From Planktotalea sp. (GTDB taxonomy: Bacteria > Pseudomonadota > Alphaproteobacteria > Rhodobacterales > Rhodobacteraceae): 64,000 nucleotides of DNA. The translations under genes and the position numbers were made by a program. Each line of letters starts with the position of its first letter. Positions within the stretch are counted from its first letter, which is position 1. The stretch spans positions 90,366 to 154,365 of the forward strand of contig NZ_JABBAL010000006.1 of assembly GCF_018607995.1 (NCBI RefSeq). The letters run 5' to 3'. Shown piece by piece: positions 54,773 through 63,199 of this stretch. The notes beneath the pieces are model-generated. The model was not told where the DNA came from and made no database searches. It worked only from the letters and a program-made list of their open reading frames with translations.

Positions 54773-56319
54773 CTGCGCATAAAGCTATCGATCTTCGCTA
54801 TTTGATCGTCACACAAACGCAGGCCGAGCTTGCTGCGACGCCAGATCACATCCTCTGCGCTGCGTGCAAATTCATGGGTTTTTAGCCATGTGAGTTCCGC
54901 AGCGGTCAGTGTCGCACCAAAGTCTTCGCCCAGATCGCTAGCAGCCTTTGCCTCGCCCAGAATGATCTGCGCGTCGGTGCCGTAAGCCCGCACCAAACGC
55001 TGCGCCCAGCGCGCGGTAAGAAACGTATATTCACGTTGTAAATTTGCAATCAGCGGCGCGACGTCATCCACCTGAAAGTCACCGCCAGGCATCGCAACAC
55101 CTGCAGTCCAATCAACACTCAGCCCTTCAAACTGCGTGCCTATCTTCGCCAAGGCACTTTCTGCCAAACGGCGATATGTCGTAATTTTACCACCAAAAAT
55201 ATTGAGTAAAGGGGCCGCATTGGTATCAAGTTTCAACGTATAATCACGTGTCAAAGCAGAAGCGTTTTCAGCACCATCATCATAAAGCGGACGCACCCCA
55301 GAGTAAGTCCACACGATTTGATCGCGCGTCACAGGCGTTTCAAAGTATTTCGATACAAACGCGCACAGGTAATCCTGCTCTTCAGGGGTGCAGGTCGGCA
55401 CCTCTGATAGGTCGTTATGATCCGCGTCTGTTGTGCCAATCAGGGTAAAATCACCCTCGTAAGGAATCGCGAAAATAATGCGACCATCCTCGCCTTGGAA
55501 AAGGTAGCACTTGTCATGATCATAGAGCTTGGGCACCACGATGTGCGAACCTCGCACCAACCGCACACCTTCGCGGCTGTTCGAGCCAAGAGTGCCGTTC
55601 AATACATCGCCAACCCAAGGCCCAGCGGCGTTCACGATCATCTTCGCGCTCACATCGCGCAGGCCGTCGTTGTCTTCTAGCGTTACCGTCCAATGGTCAT
55701 CCCTGCGCACCGTGTCGATCACTTTCGTGCGCACCATTATCTTAGCGCCGCGCACCTCTGCATCGCGGGCGTTCAAAACCACAAGGCGGGAATCCTCAAC
55801 CCAGCAATCCGAATATTCATAGGCTTTCGCAAAGCGATCCTGAAGCGGTGCGCCTTCGACACCGGTGCGCAAATCAACGGTCGAGGTCGCAGGCAGGATC
55901 TTTCGCCCACCCAACGTGTCATAAAGGAACAGGCCAAAGCGGATCAGCCATGCAGGGCGGCGTCCTTTCATCCAAGGCATAAAAAAACTGAGAAGTTTGG
56001 AGGTTGGCGTCGCACTCTCAAAACGCATGTCTTTGTAACAAGGCAGTACAAATCGCATGGGCCAAGAAATATGCGGCATCGCGCGCAAGAGTGTTTCGCG
56101 CTCGATCAAGGCTTCCCGCACCAAACGGATCTCGAAATACTCCAAATAGCGCAAACCACCATGAAAGAGCTTGGTCGACGCACTGGAAGTGGCAGACGCA
56201 AGATCATTCATTTCCGCCAATCCGACACGCAATCCCCGACCCGCCGCATCACGCGCAATACCACAACCATTGATACCACCACCAATAATGAGCAGGTCAA
56301 AATCTGTTTCCACGGTCAT
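54769..56319 (-). CDS. glpD: Glycerol-3-phosphate dehydrogenase GlpD
   Basis: FAD-dependent glycerol-3-phosphate dehydrogenase, 516 residues, membrane-associated, feeding electrons to quinone. The FAD motif LLIIGGGINGCGIARDAAGRG is at residues 9-29, followed by SATSSASTKLFHGGLRYLEYFEIRLV; TTDADHNDLSE near 275 and the GGKITTYRRLAE segment near 370 are also typical. A single-copy gene here without glpK or glpF beside it. Confidence 0.95.
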   Translation of the reverse strand: MTVETDFDLLIIGGGINGCGIARDAAGRGLRVGLAEMNDLASATSSASTKLFHGGLRYLEYFEIRLVREALIERETLLRAMPHISWPMRFVLPCYKDMRFESATPTSKLLSFFMPWMKGRRPAWLIRFGLFLYDTLGGRKILPATSTVDLRTGVEGAPLQDRFAKAYEYSDCWVEDSRLVVLNARDAEVRGAKIMVRTKVIDTVRRDDHWTVTLEDNDGLRDVSAKMIVNAAGPWVGDVLNGTLGSNSREGVRLVRGSHIVVPKLYDHDKCYLFQGEDGRIIFAIPYEGDFTLIGTTDADHNDLSEVPTCTPEEQDYLCAFVSKYFETPVTRDQIVWTYSGVRPLYDDGAENASALTRDYTLKLDTNAAPLLNIFGGKITTYRRLAESALAKIGTQFEGLSVDWTAGVAMPGGDFQVDDVAPLIANLQREYTFLTARWAQRLVRAYGTDAQIILGEAKAASDLGEDFGATLTAAELTWLKTHEFARSAEDVIWRRSKLGLRLCDDQIAKIDSFMRS

Positions 56320-56413
56320 GGGAGTACCTCAATAGGCGAGTCGGGGACTTGGGATGGTTTAGCGCAATCAGTTCGTCATCACCACCACACAGGTTTCGCA
56401 AACCCAAAGCGTT

Positions 56414-56716
56414 ACAAGATGCATCTTCGAAAGCAGGTCGATACTTTTGCTCACCGTGCCAATTTTCTTTCCCTTGGTAACAAGCATCGGATTTGATACC
56501 GTCTGGTTCAGTATCGTTGTCGTTGTTGTCATTGAAATCAGTCTGATCACGCCCCCTGTCGGGTTGACCTTCTTCGTACTCAAGGGCGTCGTGGGCGATG
56601 TGTCAACAGCTACGATCTTCAAAGGGGTCACGCCGTTCTGGATGATGGATATTCTCCGGCTCATCCTACTTTTGGCCTTTCCTGCTTTGGTTCTTGATTT
56701 GCCCTCACAGATGTAG
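56414..56716 (+). pseudogene. C-terminal fragment of a TRAP large permease (dctM)
   Basis: The frame from about 56414 to a TAG at 56714 reads CIFESRSILLLTVPIFFPLV, then GFDTVWFSIVVVVVIEISLITPPVGL and a DVSTATIFKGVTPFWMMDILRL tail. This is clearly the last 95 or so residues of a DctM protein (the I-S-L-I-T-P-P-V-G and G-x-x-P-F-W motifs). The other 330 residues are missing; the sequence 5' of it, up to glpD, shows no TRAP homology. No start or ribosome site is present. A relic of a deleted TRAP operon, perhaps the importer for the neighbouring decayed pathway. Confidence 0.85.
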
Positions 56717-56789
56717 CACACGCTCTCTTGACGCTTTCGCGATTTAGCTCCATGAAAGTTAAGCTTCCAGAGGCCTGGGTGGAACCATC

Positions 56790-57788
56790 GTGTCGCGTAT
56801 TGAAATGAAATCCAAACACGCCCGTGACACACCTCACAGCGACCCCGTCAGAGGCGCGCTTTTCACTTTTGAAATATACGTTGGACGTGGGTTTGCCGAA
56901 TACGAAGCCGCCGCGATTGTAAACACTCTTAGAATGGGCAACGAAGTGCTGGGCGGTCCGGTTTTTCATTGGCGTTATGTGTCCGAGACCCCCGGCCTTT
57001 TGACAGGACTATGTGGCATGATTATTCGCGCCGAACCTGTGGTAAAGGACCACGAAATGGCGGATGCGCTGATCGTCGTCGGCGGTCGTAGTGGTGTAGA
57101 CGCAGACTGGTTGCCCCGCTTGCGCCAAATGACCCGCGTCGCGCACACCTGCGTTTTGCTCTCAGATGCAGCGACCACATATATCAAACGCACGAAGTCC
57201 CCAATAGGCAAGGTCACGACCCACTGGCGCGATGTGCTGTCCTTGATGGAAGCGGGCGATCATCCTAACCTTACCACCAATCTGTCGGAAAAATCTGGCG
57301 GCGTGATCACCGCCGCAGGCACTGGTGCGACTGAAGAACTGATCCTGTCACTGATCGGATCGCAATTCAGAATCGCTGATCTTGCTGAACTGAGTAATCG
57401 CTTGCTCTTGCCATTGGTGCGCACCCCGCATGCAGATCAACCGCGCGATATTACAGCACTTCCTGCGCTATCGGACGCTCGTGTCAAATCTGCGGTGAAA
57501 GCGATGGAAGACTCGCTCGAATTACCTTTGAATATTTATGAACTGGCCAAAACCATTGGCGTCTCTACCCGCCATCTTGAGCGCATGTTTAAAGAGGTCT
57601 TCAACCAGACCCCAGCCCGTTTCTACAAACAGCTACGCACCAAACGCGCGCGCGCTTTGGTGGAAGACACACAAATGCCGATGATGGAAATCGCCCTCGC
57701 CACGGGCTTTGGATCAAGCAGTTCGATGAACGAGGCGATCAAAAAAGAATACGGGCTGACGGCCTCTAAAATGCGGCTTCGTCGGTAG
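56790..57788 (+). CDS. GlxA-type transcriptional regulator (DJ-1/PfpI + AraC HTH)
   Basis: A 332-residue regulator: an N-terminal DJ-1/PfpI-like domain (about 25-200, with ADALIVVGGRSG and VAHTCVLLSDA) and a C-terminal AraC helix-turn-helix pair (about 230-325) with NIYELAKTIGVSTRHLERMFKEVF and MPMMEIALATGFGSSSSMNEAIKKEYG (trimmed). This architecture is that of GbdR/CdhR-type regulators, which respond to betaines and carnitine, fitting the neighbouring mttB relic. The GTG at 56790 and an ATG five codons later (56805) are both possible. Intact. Confidence 0.9.
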   Translation: MSRIEMKSKHARDTPHSDPVRGALFTFEIYVGRGFAEYEAAAIVNTLRMGNEVLGGPVFHWRYVSETPGLLTGLCGMIIRAEPVVKDHEMADALIVVGGRSGVDADWLPRLRQMTRVAHTCVLLSDAATTYIKRTKSPIGKVTTHWRDVLSLMEAGDHPNLTTNLSEKSGGVITAAGTGATEELILSLIGSQFRIADLAELSNRLLLPLVRTPHADQPRDITALPALSDARVKSAVKAMEDSLELPLNIYELAKTIGVSTRHLERMFKEVFNQTPARFYKQLRTKRARALVEDTQMPMMEIALATGFGSSSSMNEAIKKEYGLTASKMRLRR

Positions 57789-57897
57789 GTTGGGCCGCGC
57801 TCGCAAAAAATAATAGAAATGCTGGATGCGGAATGCTATCCGCTGCCACAGCAGCTATGTGAGCGCTAACAATACGTCTTAAAACGAAGGAAACCCT

Positions 57898-58827
57898 ATG
57901 ATCTTGAATTGCGGCGAAGCGCTAATCGACATGGTTGCGGGCGCAACCAATGATGGACAAATGGCCTTCGTGCCTCATTCAGGCGGCGCGGTGATGAACA
58001 CTGCAATCGCACTTGGTCGACTAGGCGTGCCATCGGGGTTCTTTGCGGGTCTGTCGAACGATCTGTTTGCCGCGCAACTCAAAGCACATCTAAGCGCGAG
58101 CCATGTGTCCTATGATCTGTGCCCAATCAGTGATGCGCCAACCACGATTGCCTTTGTGCAGCTGGAAAATGGCCAGGCCAAATACGCGTTCTTTGACGAA
58201 AATACCGCCCTTCGCAACCTGCAACCCAGCGAAATTCCCGCCCTGCCGGACGCCATTGACGCGATGTTCTTTGGTGGCATTTCCTTGGCCTATGGCGCAT
58301 GCGCAGACACCTATGAAACGATGCTCATCGCTGGGGCAGCCAATCATGTCACGATGATGGACCCTAACATTCGCCCCAGCTTCATCCGCGACGAAGCTGC
58401 TTTTCGCGCGCGCCTGCAGCGGATGATTGCAGCAACTGACATTTTGAAGCTCAGCGATGAAGATCTTGAATGGCTAGAAGGCACAGGCGAGATCGCGGAT
58501 CTGGCAAATGAGTTACTGTCGAAAGGCCCAAAGCTTATCTTGATCACCCAAGGCAGCCAAGGTGCCACAGCCTTTCACAAAGACTATCAAGTGAATGTGC
58601 CAACGGTTCCGGTGGACCTTAGCAATTCGGACACAATCGGTGCAGGCGATACGTTTAACGCAGGCGTTTTGGCGTCGCTACATGACGCAAGTTTGCTCAG
58701 TAAATCGTCAATCGCAGATCTTAGCCAGCAAGACGCAGAAAGCGCAGTTGCTTATGGCATGAAAACCGCCAGCATCACAGTGTCGCGCAAAGGTGCGAAC
58801 CCGCCATGGAAACATGAGCTAGCCTAA
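57898..58827 (+). CDS. PfkB-family carbohydrate kinase (fructokinase-like)
   Basis: A 309-residue ribokinase/PfkB-family sugar kinase. The first signature is HSGGAVMNTAIALGRLG (about residues 28-45), and the ATP-binding/catalytic signature is DTIGAGDTFNAGVLASL (about 243-259) with the catalytic Asp. The N-terminal MILNCGEALIDMV is like fructokinases. The ATG is preceded by AAGGAAA. It phosphorylates fructose or a related sugar; exact substrate unknown. Appears intact amid decayed neighbours and ends 60 or so bases before the mttB relic. Confidence 0.9.
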   Translation: MILNCGEALIDMVAGATNDGQMAFVPHSGGAVMNTAIALGRLGVPSGFFAGLSNDLFAAQLKAHLSASHVSYDLCPISDAPTTIAFVQLENGQAKYAFFDENTALRNLQPSEIPALPDAIDAMFFGGISLAYGACADTYETMLIAGAANHVTMMDPNIRPSFIRDEAAFRARLQRMIAATDILKLSDEDLEWLEGTGEIADLANELLSKGPKLILITQGSQGATAFHKDYQVNVPTVPVDLSNSDTIGAGDTFNAGVLASLHDASLLSKSSIADLSQQDAESAVAYGMKTASITVSRKGANPPWKHELA

Positions 58828-58891
58828 TCGAAAAAAGTTGCCTTAGCGCGCGGTGTGTTGTCCCCTTCGACTAAGTCCTTAGCGAAAGTAA

Positions 58892-60393
58892 TACACGTCT
58901 GCCGCTCCTCGCCGATCCGGTAGCAAAGTGCGCCATGTTCAGCGCGGCGCGCCGCCCTGTTTGAACCCTGCACCGCCAGGTCCAAGTGGCAGGCTGTATC
59001 GCCCTTTAAACGAGGCTGATCTCAACAACATCTAACATACTGCCCTGCGCTTGCTCAGCGATCTGGGCATGGGCGAAGTGCCCAAGCGGCTTTGGCACGA
59101 TCTGATCGCGGCGGGTGCGCATGATCTCGGCAACGACCGTAGTAGCCTTCCGAATGCACTGGTTGAAGACACGATTGCGAAAGCCAAGAAGCGCTTCACA
59201 TTGCATGGGCGTGATCCCAACCGCTCAATCGAGGTCGGTGGTGACAAGGTCTACTTCGAAACAGGCGGGGCAACGGTTAACACGCTTGATCTGGGGAGCG
59301 GGCTGTATCGCTCCTCCACCTTGGTTGATCTGCATGATTTCACATGCTTGCAAGATACGCTTGATAATGTCGCGTGGTTTACGCGCTGTTGCATCACCAC
59401 GGATGTCCCCGACCCTTTCAATCTAGATGTGGCGACCGCCTATGCCTTGCTGAAGAACACTACGAAGACTGTGGCAACAGCCTTCACATTGGCGGAAAAC
59501 GTCGACCCTATTGTACAAATGTTCGATATCGCGGCTGGGGGCGTCGGTCAATTTTCCAAACGGCCTTTTGTGAAGACCCACATCAACCTCGTGATTTCAC
59601 CAAAGCGCTTTGGCGAAGGCGCAGTCAGTGTTGTGTATAAATGCATCGAACATAATATCCCAATCTCATGCATCACGGCCGCACAGGTGGGCGCGACGGC
59701 CCCGGCCACATTGGCGGGTTTTTTGGCGCAATCACTAGCCGAAACATTGGCGAGCTTGGTGATGGTCAACATTATTTCTCCAGGCTATCCGATGATTTTT
59801 TCCAATTGGCCCTTAGTGATCGATCTACGCAGTGGCGCATTTGCGGTAGGTGGTGGTCAAACGACGCTTTTGAAAGCGGCATCAGCGCAATTGTCCAATT
59901 GGCTTGGCCTGCCCTCAGGTATCGCGGCCTCAACGACTGACACCAAAGCGATTGACGCCCAATATGGGGTCGAAAAGGGTATGAACTCACTCGCGGCGGC
60001 GCTTGCAGGGGGCAATTTAATCTATGAAAGCTCCGGAATGACAGCTGCCCTTTTGGGTGCGAGTTTTGAAGCCTTCATTTTGGGCGATGACATGCACGCG
60101 ATGACCTATCGCGCGCTGCGTGGCATTGAGGTGAGCGAAGAGAACCTCGGCTATGATACTATTTGCAACGCGATCTTTGGGGGCGGGTATTTTCTAGGTT
60201 CAGGCCAGACACATGCCGCGATGGAGCGCGATTATCACTACCCCAAGCTCGCACATGGGAATAAGCCGGTGCGGAAGATGCTTGGAGCCGTGCAAACACC
60301 CGCGCCCGCGCGATCTTGGCAGGGCAAAAGCCGAACCACCTAAGCACCGAGCAGGACGCGCGGATCGAGTCAATATTCAACGTCTTAGGTTAG
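58892..60393 (+). pseudogene. mttB: MttB-family methyltransferase, broken by several mutations
   Basis: Relic of a trimethylamine/betaine methyltransferase-like gene of about 500 codons. The N-terminal frame reads GRLYRPLNEADLNNI, then TAA (59033-59035), then HTALRLLSDLGMGEVPK; no start codon lies ahead of it after the in-frame TAA at 58889. The middle (59051-60250) stays open and is clearly MttB-like (IVQMFDIAAGG, AGATAPATLAGFLAQSLAE, NWPLVIDLRSGA, YESSGMTAALLG). Near 60250 the frame shifts; the new frame reads RTWE, a TAA at 60262-60264, then AGAEDAWSRANTRARAILA and NHLSTEQDARIESIF, the normal MttB C-terminus, ending at 60393. The family demethylates quaternary amines such as betaines using a corrinoid protein. 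No pyrrolysine (TAG) codon is involved. Confidence 0.88.
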
Positions 60394-62037
60394 CCATTTA
60401 CCGGGTGCGATAAGCAGCGGATCTTGTGTCACTTCAATCAAGCTGATGCCACCGCGCGCTCGTGCGGCGCTCAACGCCGCCTTGAATCCTTCCAAAGTCT
60501 CGACCCGTTCTGCATGCGCCCCAAAAGAGCGCGCGAAGTTGCAGAAATCCGGGTTGATCATATCGGTCCCAGAGACACGCCCCGGAAATTCGCGTTCTTG
60601 ATGCGCCCGAATTGTGCCGTAGCGCGCATTGTTTACGACAATCACCGTCAGGCGCAGATTGTGATGCGCCGCCGTCGCGAGCTCTTGGCAGGACATCATA
60701 AAACAGCCATCCCCTGCGATGGCATAAACTTCGCGCTCGGGTTCAGTGGCAGCCGCCGCGACCGCTGCGGGCAGACCATAACCCATCGAGCCAGAGGTTG
60801 GTGCAAGTTGCGAACCTGCGCTGCGATATTTGTAAAAACGATGCAACCACGCCGCATAATTACCCGCCCCGTTACACAAAATCGCATCTGCTGGCAGCGT
60901 ATTTGCGAGATGCGCAAACATAGGGGCAAGCGGATCATCAGGGATTGCAGCGGGAGAAATGTAATTTTCAAATGCAGCGCGTAAGGTCTTCGTTCGCGTA
61001 CTAAAGCGATCATTCGCAATCGGTTCCCAATTGGCGACAGCGCAGCAAAAGCTCTCTAGATCAGAGACCAGCGCAAGCGTGGGTTCATACACGCGGCCCA
61101 ACTCTTCAGCTTGCGGGAAAACATGAATCAAACCTTGCGCGGGAACAGGTGGGGTCAACCATGAATAGCCCTGTGTTGTCATTTCCCCCAAGCGCGGACC
61201 GAATGCTAACAGCAGGTCGGTTTCGGCCAATGCCTCTTTCAAGTAAGGTGTCGGGCCCACACTAAAATGCCCAACGTAATTGGGATGATCATTGTCAATC
61301 ACATCTTGTGCTCGCAGCGAAACGGTGACAGGAAGATCCTGACGCTCCGCGAAGGTTTGAAGGGCAGCAATGCCCGTCGCGCTCCACCCGCCACCACCTG
61401 CCATAATCATCGGTTTCTTCGCAGCGGCCAAACGTGTGCGCAAGTCTTCCATAGCATCAGGGCTGGGTTGAAAGCGCGGTGTCGTGACACGACGTGGCGG
61501 GTTTGGCACGACAACGTCATCGTAAAGCATGTCTTCTGGCAGCGTCAAAACCACTGGTCCAGGGCGACCCGACAGCGCCGTGCGATACGCACGTGAGACG
61601 AATTCCTGAATGCGCGTCGGATCATCAATCTCTGCCACCCACTTTGCGACCTGACCAAACATACGCCGATAATCCAGCTCTTGAAACGCTTCACGCTCTG
61701 TCATGTCGCGCGCAACTTGACCGATGAAAAGGATCATCGGCGTGCTGTCCTGAAACGCTACATGCAAACCAGCACTAGCGTTGGTCGCACCGGGTCCGCG
61801 TGTCACCATGCAAATGCCCGGACGTCCCGTGAGTTTACCATGCGCATCCGCTGCCATCGCGGCGCCTCCCTCTTGACGGCAAGTGATAAATTCAATGTCG
61901 TCTAGGCGGTCGTGCAACGCATCAAGAACTGGCAAATAGCTTTCTCCGGGAACACCAAACACATGCGTGCTGCCCTGTGCTATCAATAGATCAACAAGAT
62001 GATCCGCTGCACGACGCTTCGCTGAGGTCTGTGTCAT
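60385..62037 (-). CDS. Thiamine diphosphate-dependent enzyme (acetolactate synthase-like)
   Basis: A 550-residue ThDP enzyme from the ATG at 62037 (MTQTSAKRRAADHLVDLL); the track begins 41 codons earlier. The N-terminal domain has HVFGVPGESYLPVLDAL with the catalytic Glu; the middle FAD/nucleotide-like domain lies about 195-325; the C-terminal ThDP motif is GDGCFMMSCQELATAAHHNLRLTVIVVNN (G-D-G ... N-N; residues about 430-460). It resembles IlvB-like proteins without a regulatory subunit; the true reaction (carboligation or decarboxylation) is unknown. Intact, on the opposite strand between two decayed genes, and overlaps the mttB relic end by nine bases. Confidence 0.88.
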   Translation of the reverse strand: MTQTSAKRRAADHLVDLLIAQGSTHVFGVPGESYLPVLDALHDRLDDIEFITCRQEGGAAMAADAHGKLTGRPGICMVTRGPGATNASAGLHVAFQDSTPMILFIGQVARDMTEREAFQELDYRRMFGQVAKWVAEIDDPTRIQEFVSRAYRTALSGRPGPVVLTLPEDMLYDDVVVPNPPRRVTTPRFQPSPDAMEDLRTRLAAAKKPMIMAGGGGWSATGIAALQTFAERQDLPVTVSLRAQDVIDNDHPNYVGHFSVGPTPYLKEALAETDLLLAFGPRLGEMTTQGYSWLTPPVPAQGLIHVFPQAEELGRVYEPTLALVSDLESFCCAVANWEPIANDRFSTRTKTLRAAFENYISPAAIPDDPLAPMFAHLANTLPADAILCNGAGNYAAWLHRFYKYRSAGSQLAPTSGSMGYGLPAAVAAAATEPEREVYAIAGDGCFMMSCQELATAAHHNLRLTVIVVNNARYGTIRAHQEREFPGRVSGTDMINPDFCNFARSFGAHAERVETLEGFKAALSAARARGGISLIEVTQDPLLIAPGKWLT

Positions 62038-62146
62038 GTCGGGTCCAGTCTGCTGTTTATTTCGCGTATCTATGAGCCGGATCATAACGAGCCACGCTGG
62101 CAATTGAAAAGTCGTTTCTTCGCGCTTGCATACGAACGCAATAGTG

Positions 62147-63199
62147 ATGGACATTGCCAAAGCGATACTTCAGAAAATCAAGGAAGAGACAGTCCAAAAG
62201 ATAGCCCGTGACCGATTTTTAAGCAGAGAAACGCCTTGTTCTTGAATACTACGACGCCTTCGGTCGAGCGGACGGCGCAGAGCTTGCGAACGTGCTCTAA
62301 CGCTACACATCCGAAAGCTACACTTGGCGAGCGTTTCATCCGTTTCACATGGAAACTGACGCAACGGAAGTCGCGCGTCTGTTCTGGCGACCATTTCGTC
62401 GATCCGTGACTAGCCTTCAACGGCGCATGGATGTTTTCATCGCGGGCAGCAATCATGTGGATGGCGACAATTTTGTCTGGGTTAGTTCGATGGGCCACCT
62501 AATGGGTCTGTTTGATATCGAATGGTTGGGCATTCAACCGACGGACAAAATGGTGATGCTGCGCTATGCAGAGTTTCACAAAGTAGAAGATGGCAAGCTC
62601 GGCGACACAGCATTTTATTATGATATCCCGCATCTGATGATCCAGGCGGGCTATGATCCGTTCGGTTCGCAAACAGCGGCACATATGGTGCAACCGGGTC
62701 CTGCCCCACACGATGCATTGCTCATTCAAGATGCAGATCAGAGCGAAGGCCAACGCACAATGGATGCGATGATCGGTGATCTTGGAACTTGGCAAAGCGG
62801 TTCGCCCATCGAAGAAGAGCTCGCGCGCACTTGGCATGACGATATGATCTGGTGGGGACCCGCTGGCATCGGTGCCACCTACACGATTGAGCGTTATGCC
62901 AAACAGCACGCAATCCCCTTTCGCGCGGCGTTTAGTGAACGATCCGGCACAGGCCACATCGCGCGCATCGCGGAAAGTAACTACAGTGGTTTCTTTGGGT
63001 GGCCGAACTTCACCGCCAAGCCGACGGGAGGCTGCATGGCTCTCCCCCCAGCGATACAAAATGTGAATTTCGCGTGATCGATATGTATCGCCGTAAAGTG
63101 GACAAGTTGAAAGAGAACTGGATTTTCATTGATCTGCTGCATATCTCTAATCAGTTGGGCATCAACATTCTCGCTAACCTTAAACGGACAAGCACATGA
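62147..63199 (+). pseudogene. NTF2/SnoaL-like protein, broken by two frameshifts and a stop
   Basis: Reconstructed from an ATG at 62147 (MDIAKAILQKIKEETVQKIA): the frame breaks at about 62228 (one extra base), continues KRLVLEYYDAFGRADGAELANVL, meets TAA at 62298-62300, resumes RYTSESYTWRAFHPFHMETD and stays open through GHLMGLFDIEWLGIQPT and EEELARTWHDDMIWWGPAGIG. At a run of six Cs (63044-63049) one C appears lost; restoring it joins GGCMALP to PSDTKCEFRVIDMYRR and ends NLKRTST at 63199. The restored protein is about 350 residues, a two-domain NTF2/SnoaL-like protein of unknown function. Its stop overlaps the next gene's start (ATGA), so it was part of an operon. Confidence 0.82.

Noticed and set aside
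58892-60393. Pyrrolysine or stop-codon readthrough in the mttB-like gene
   Set aside because: Archaeal MttB uses TAG for pyrrolysine, but the stops here are TAA, they lie at the N- and C-terminal ends rather than at the pyrrolysine position, and a frameshift is also present.
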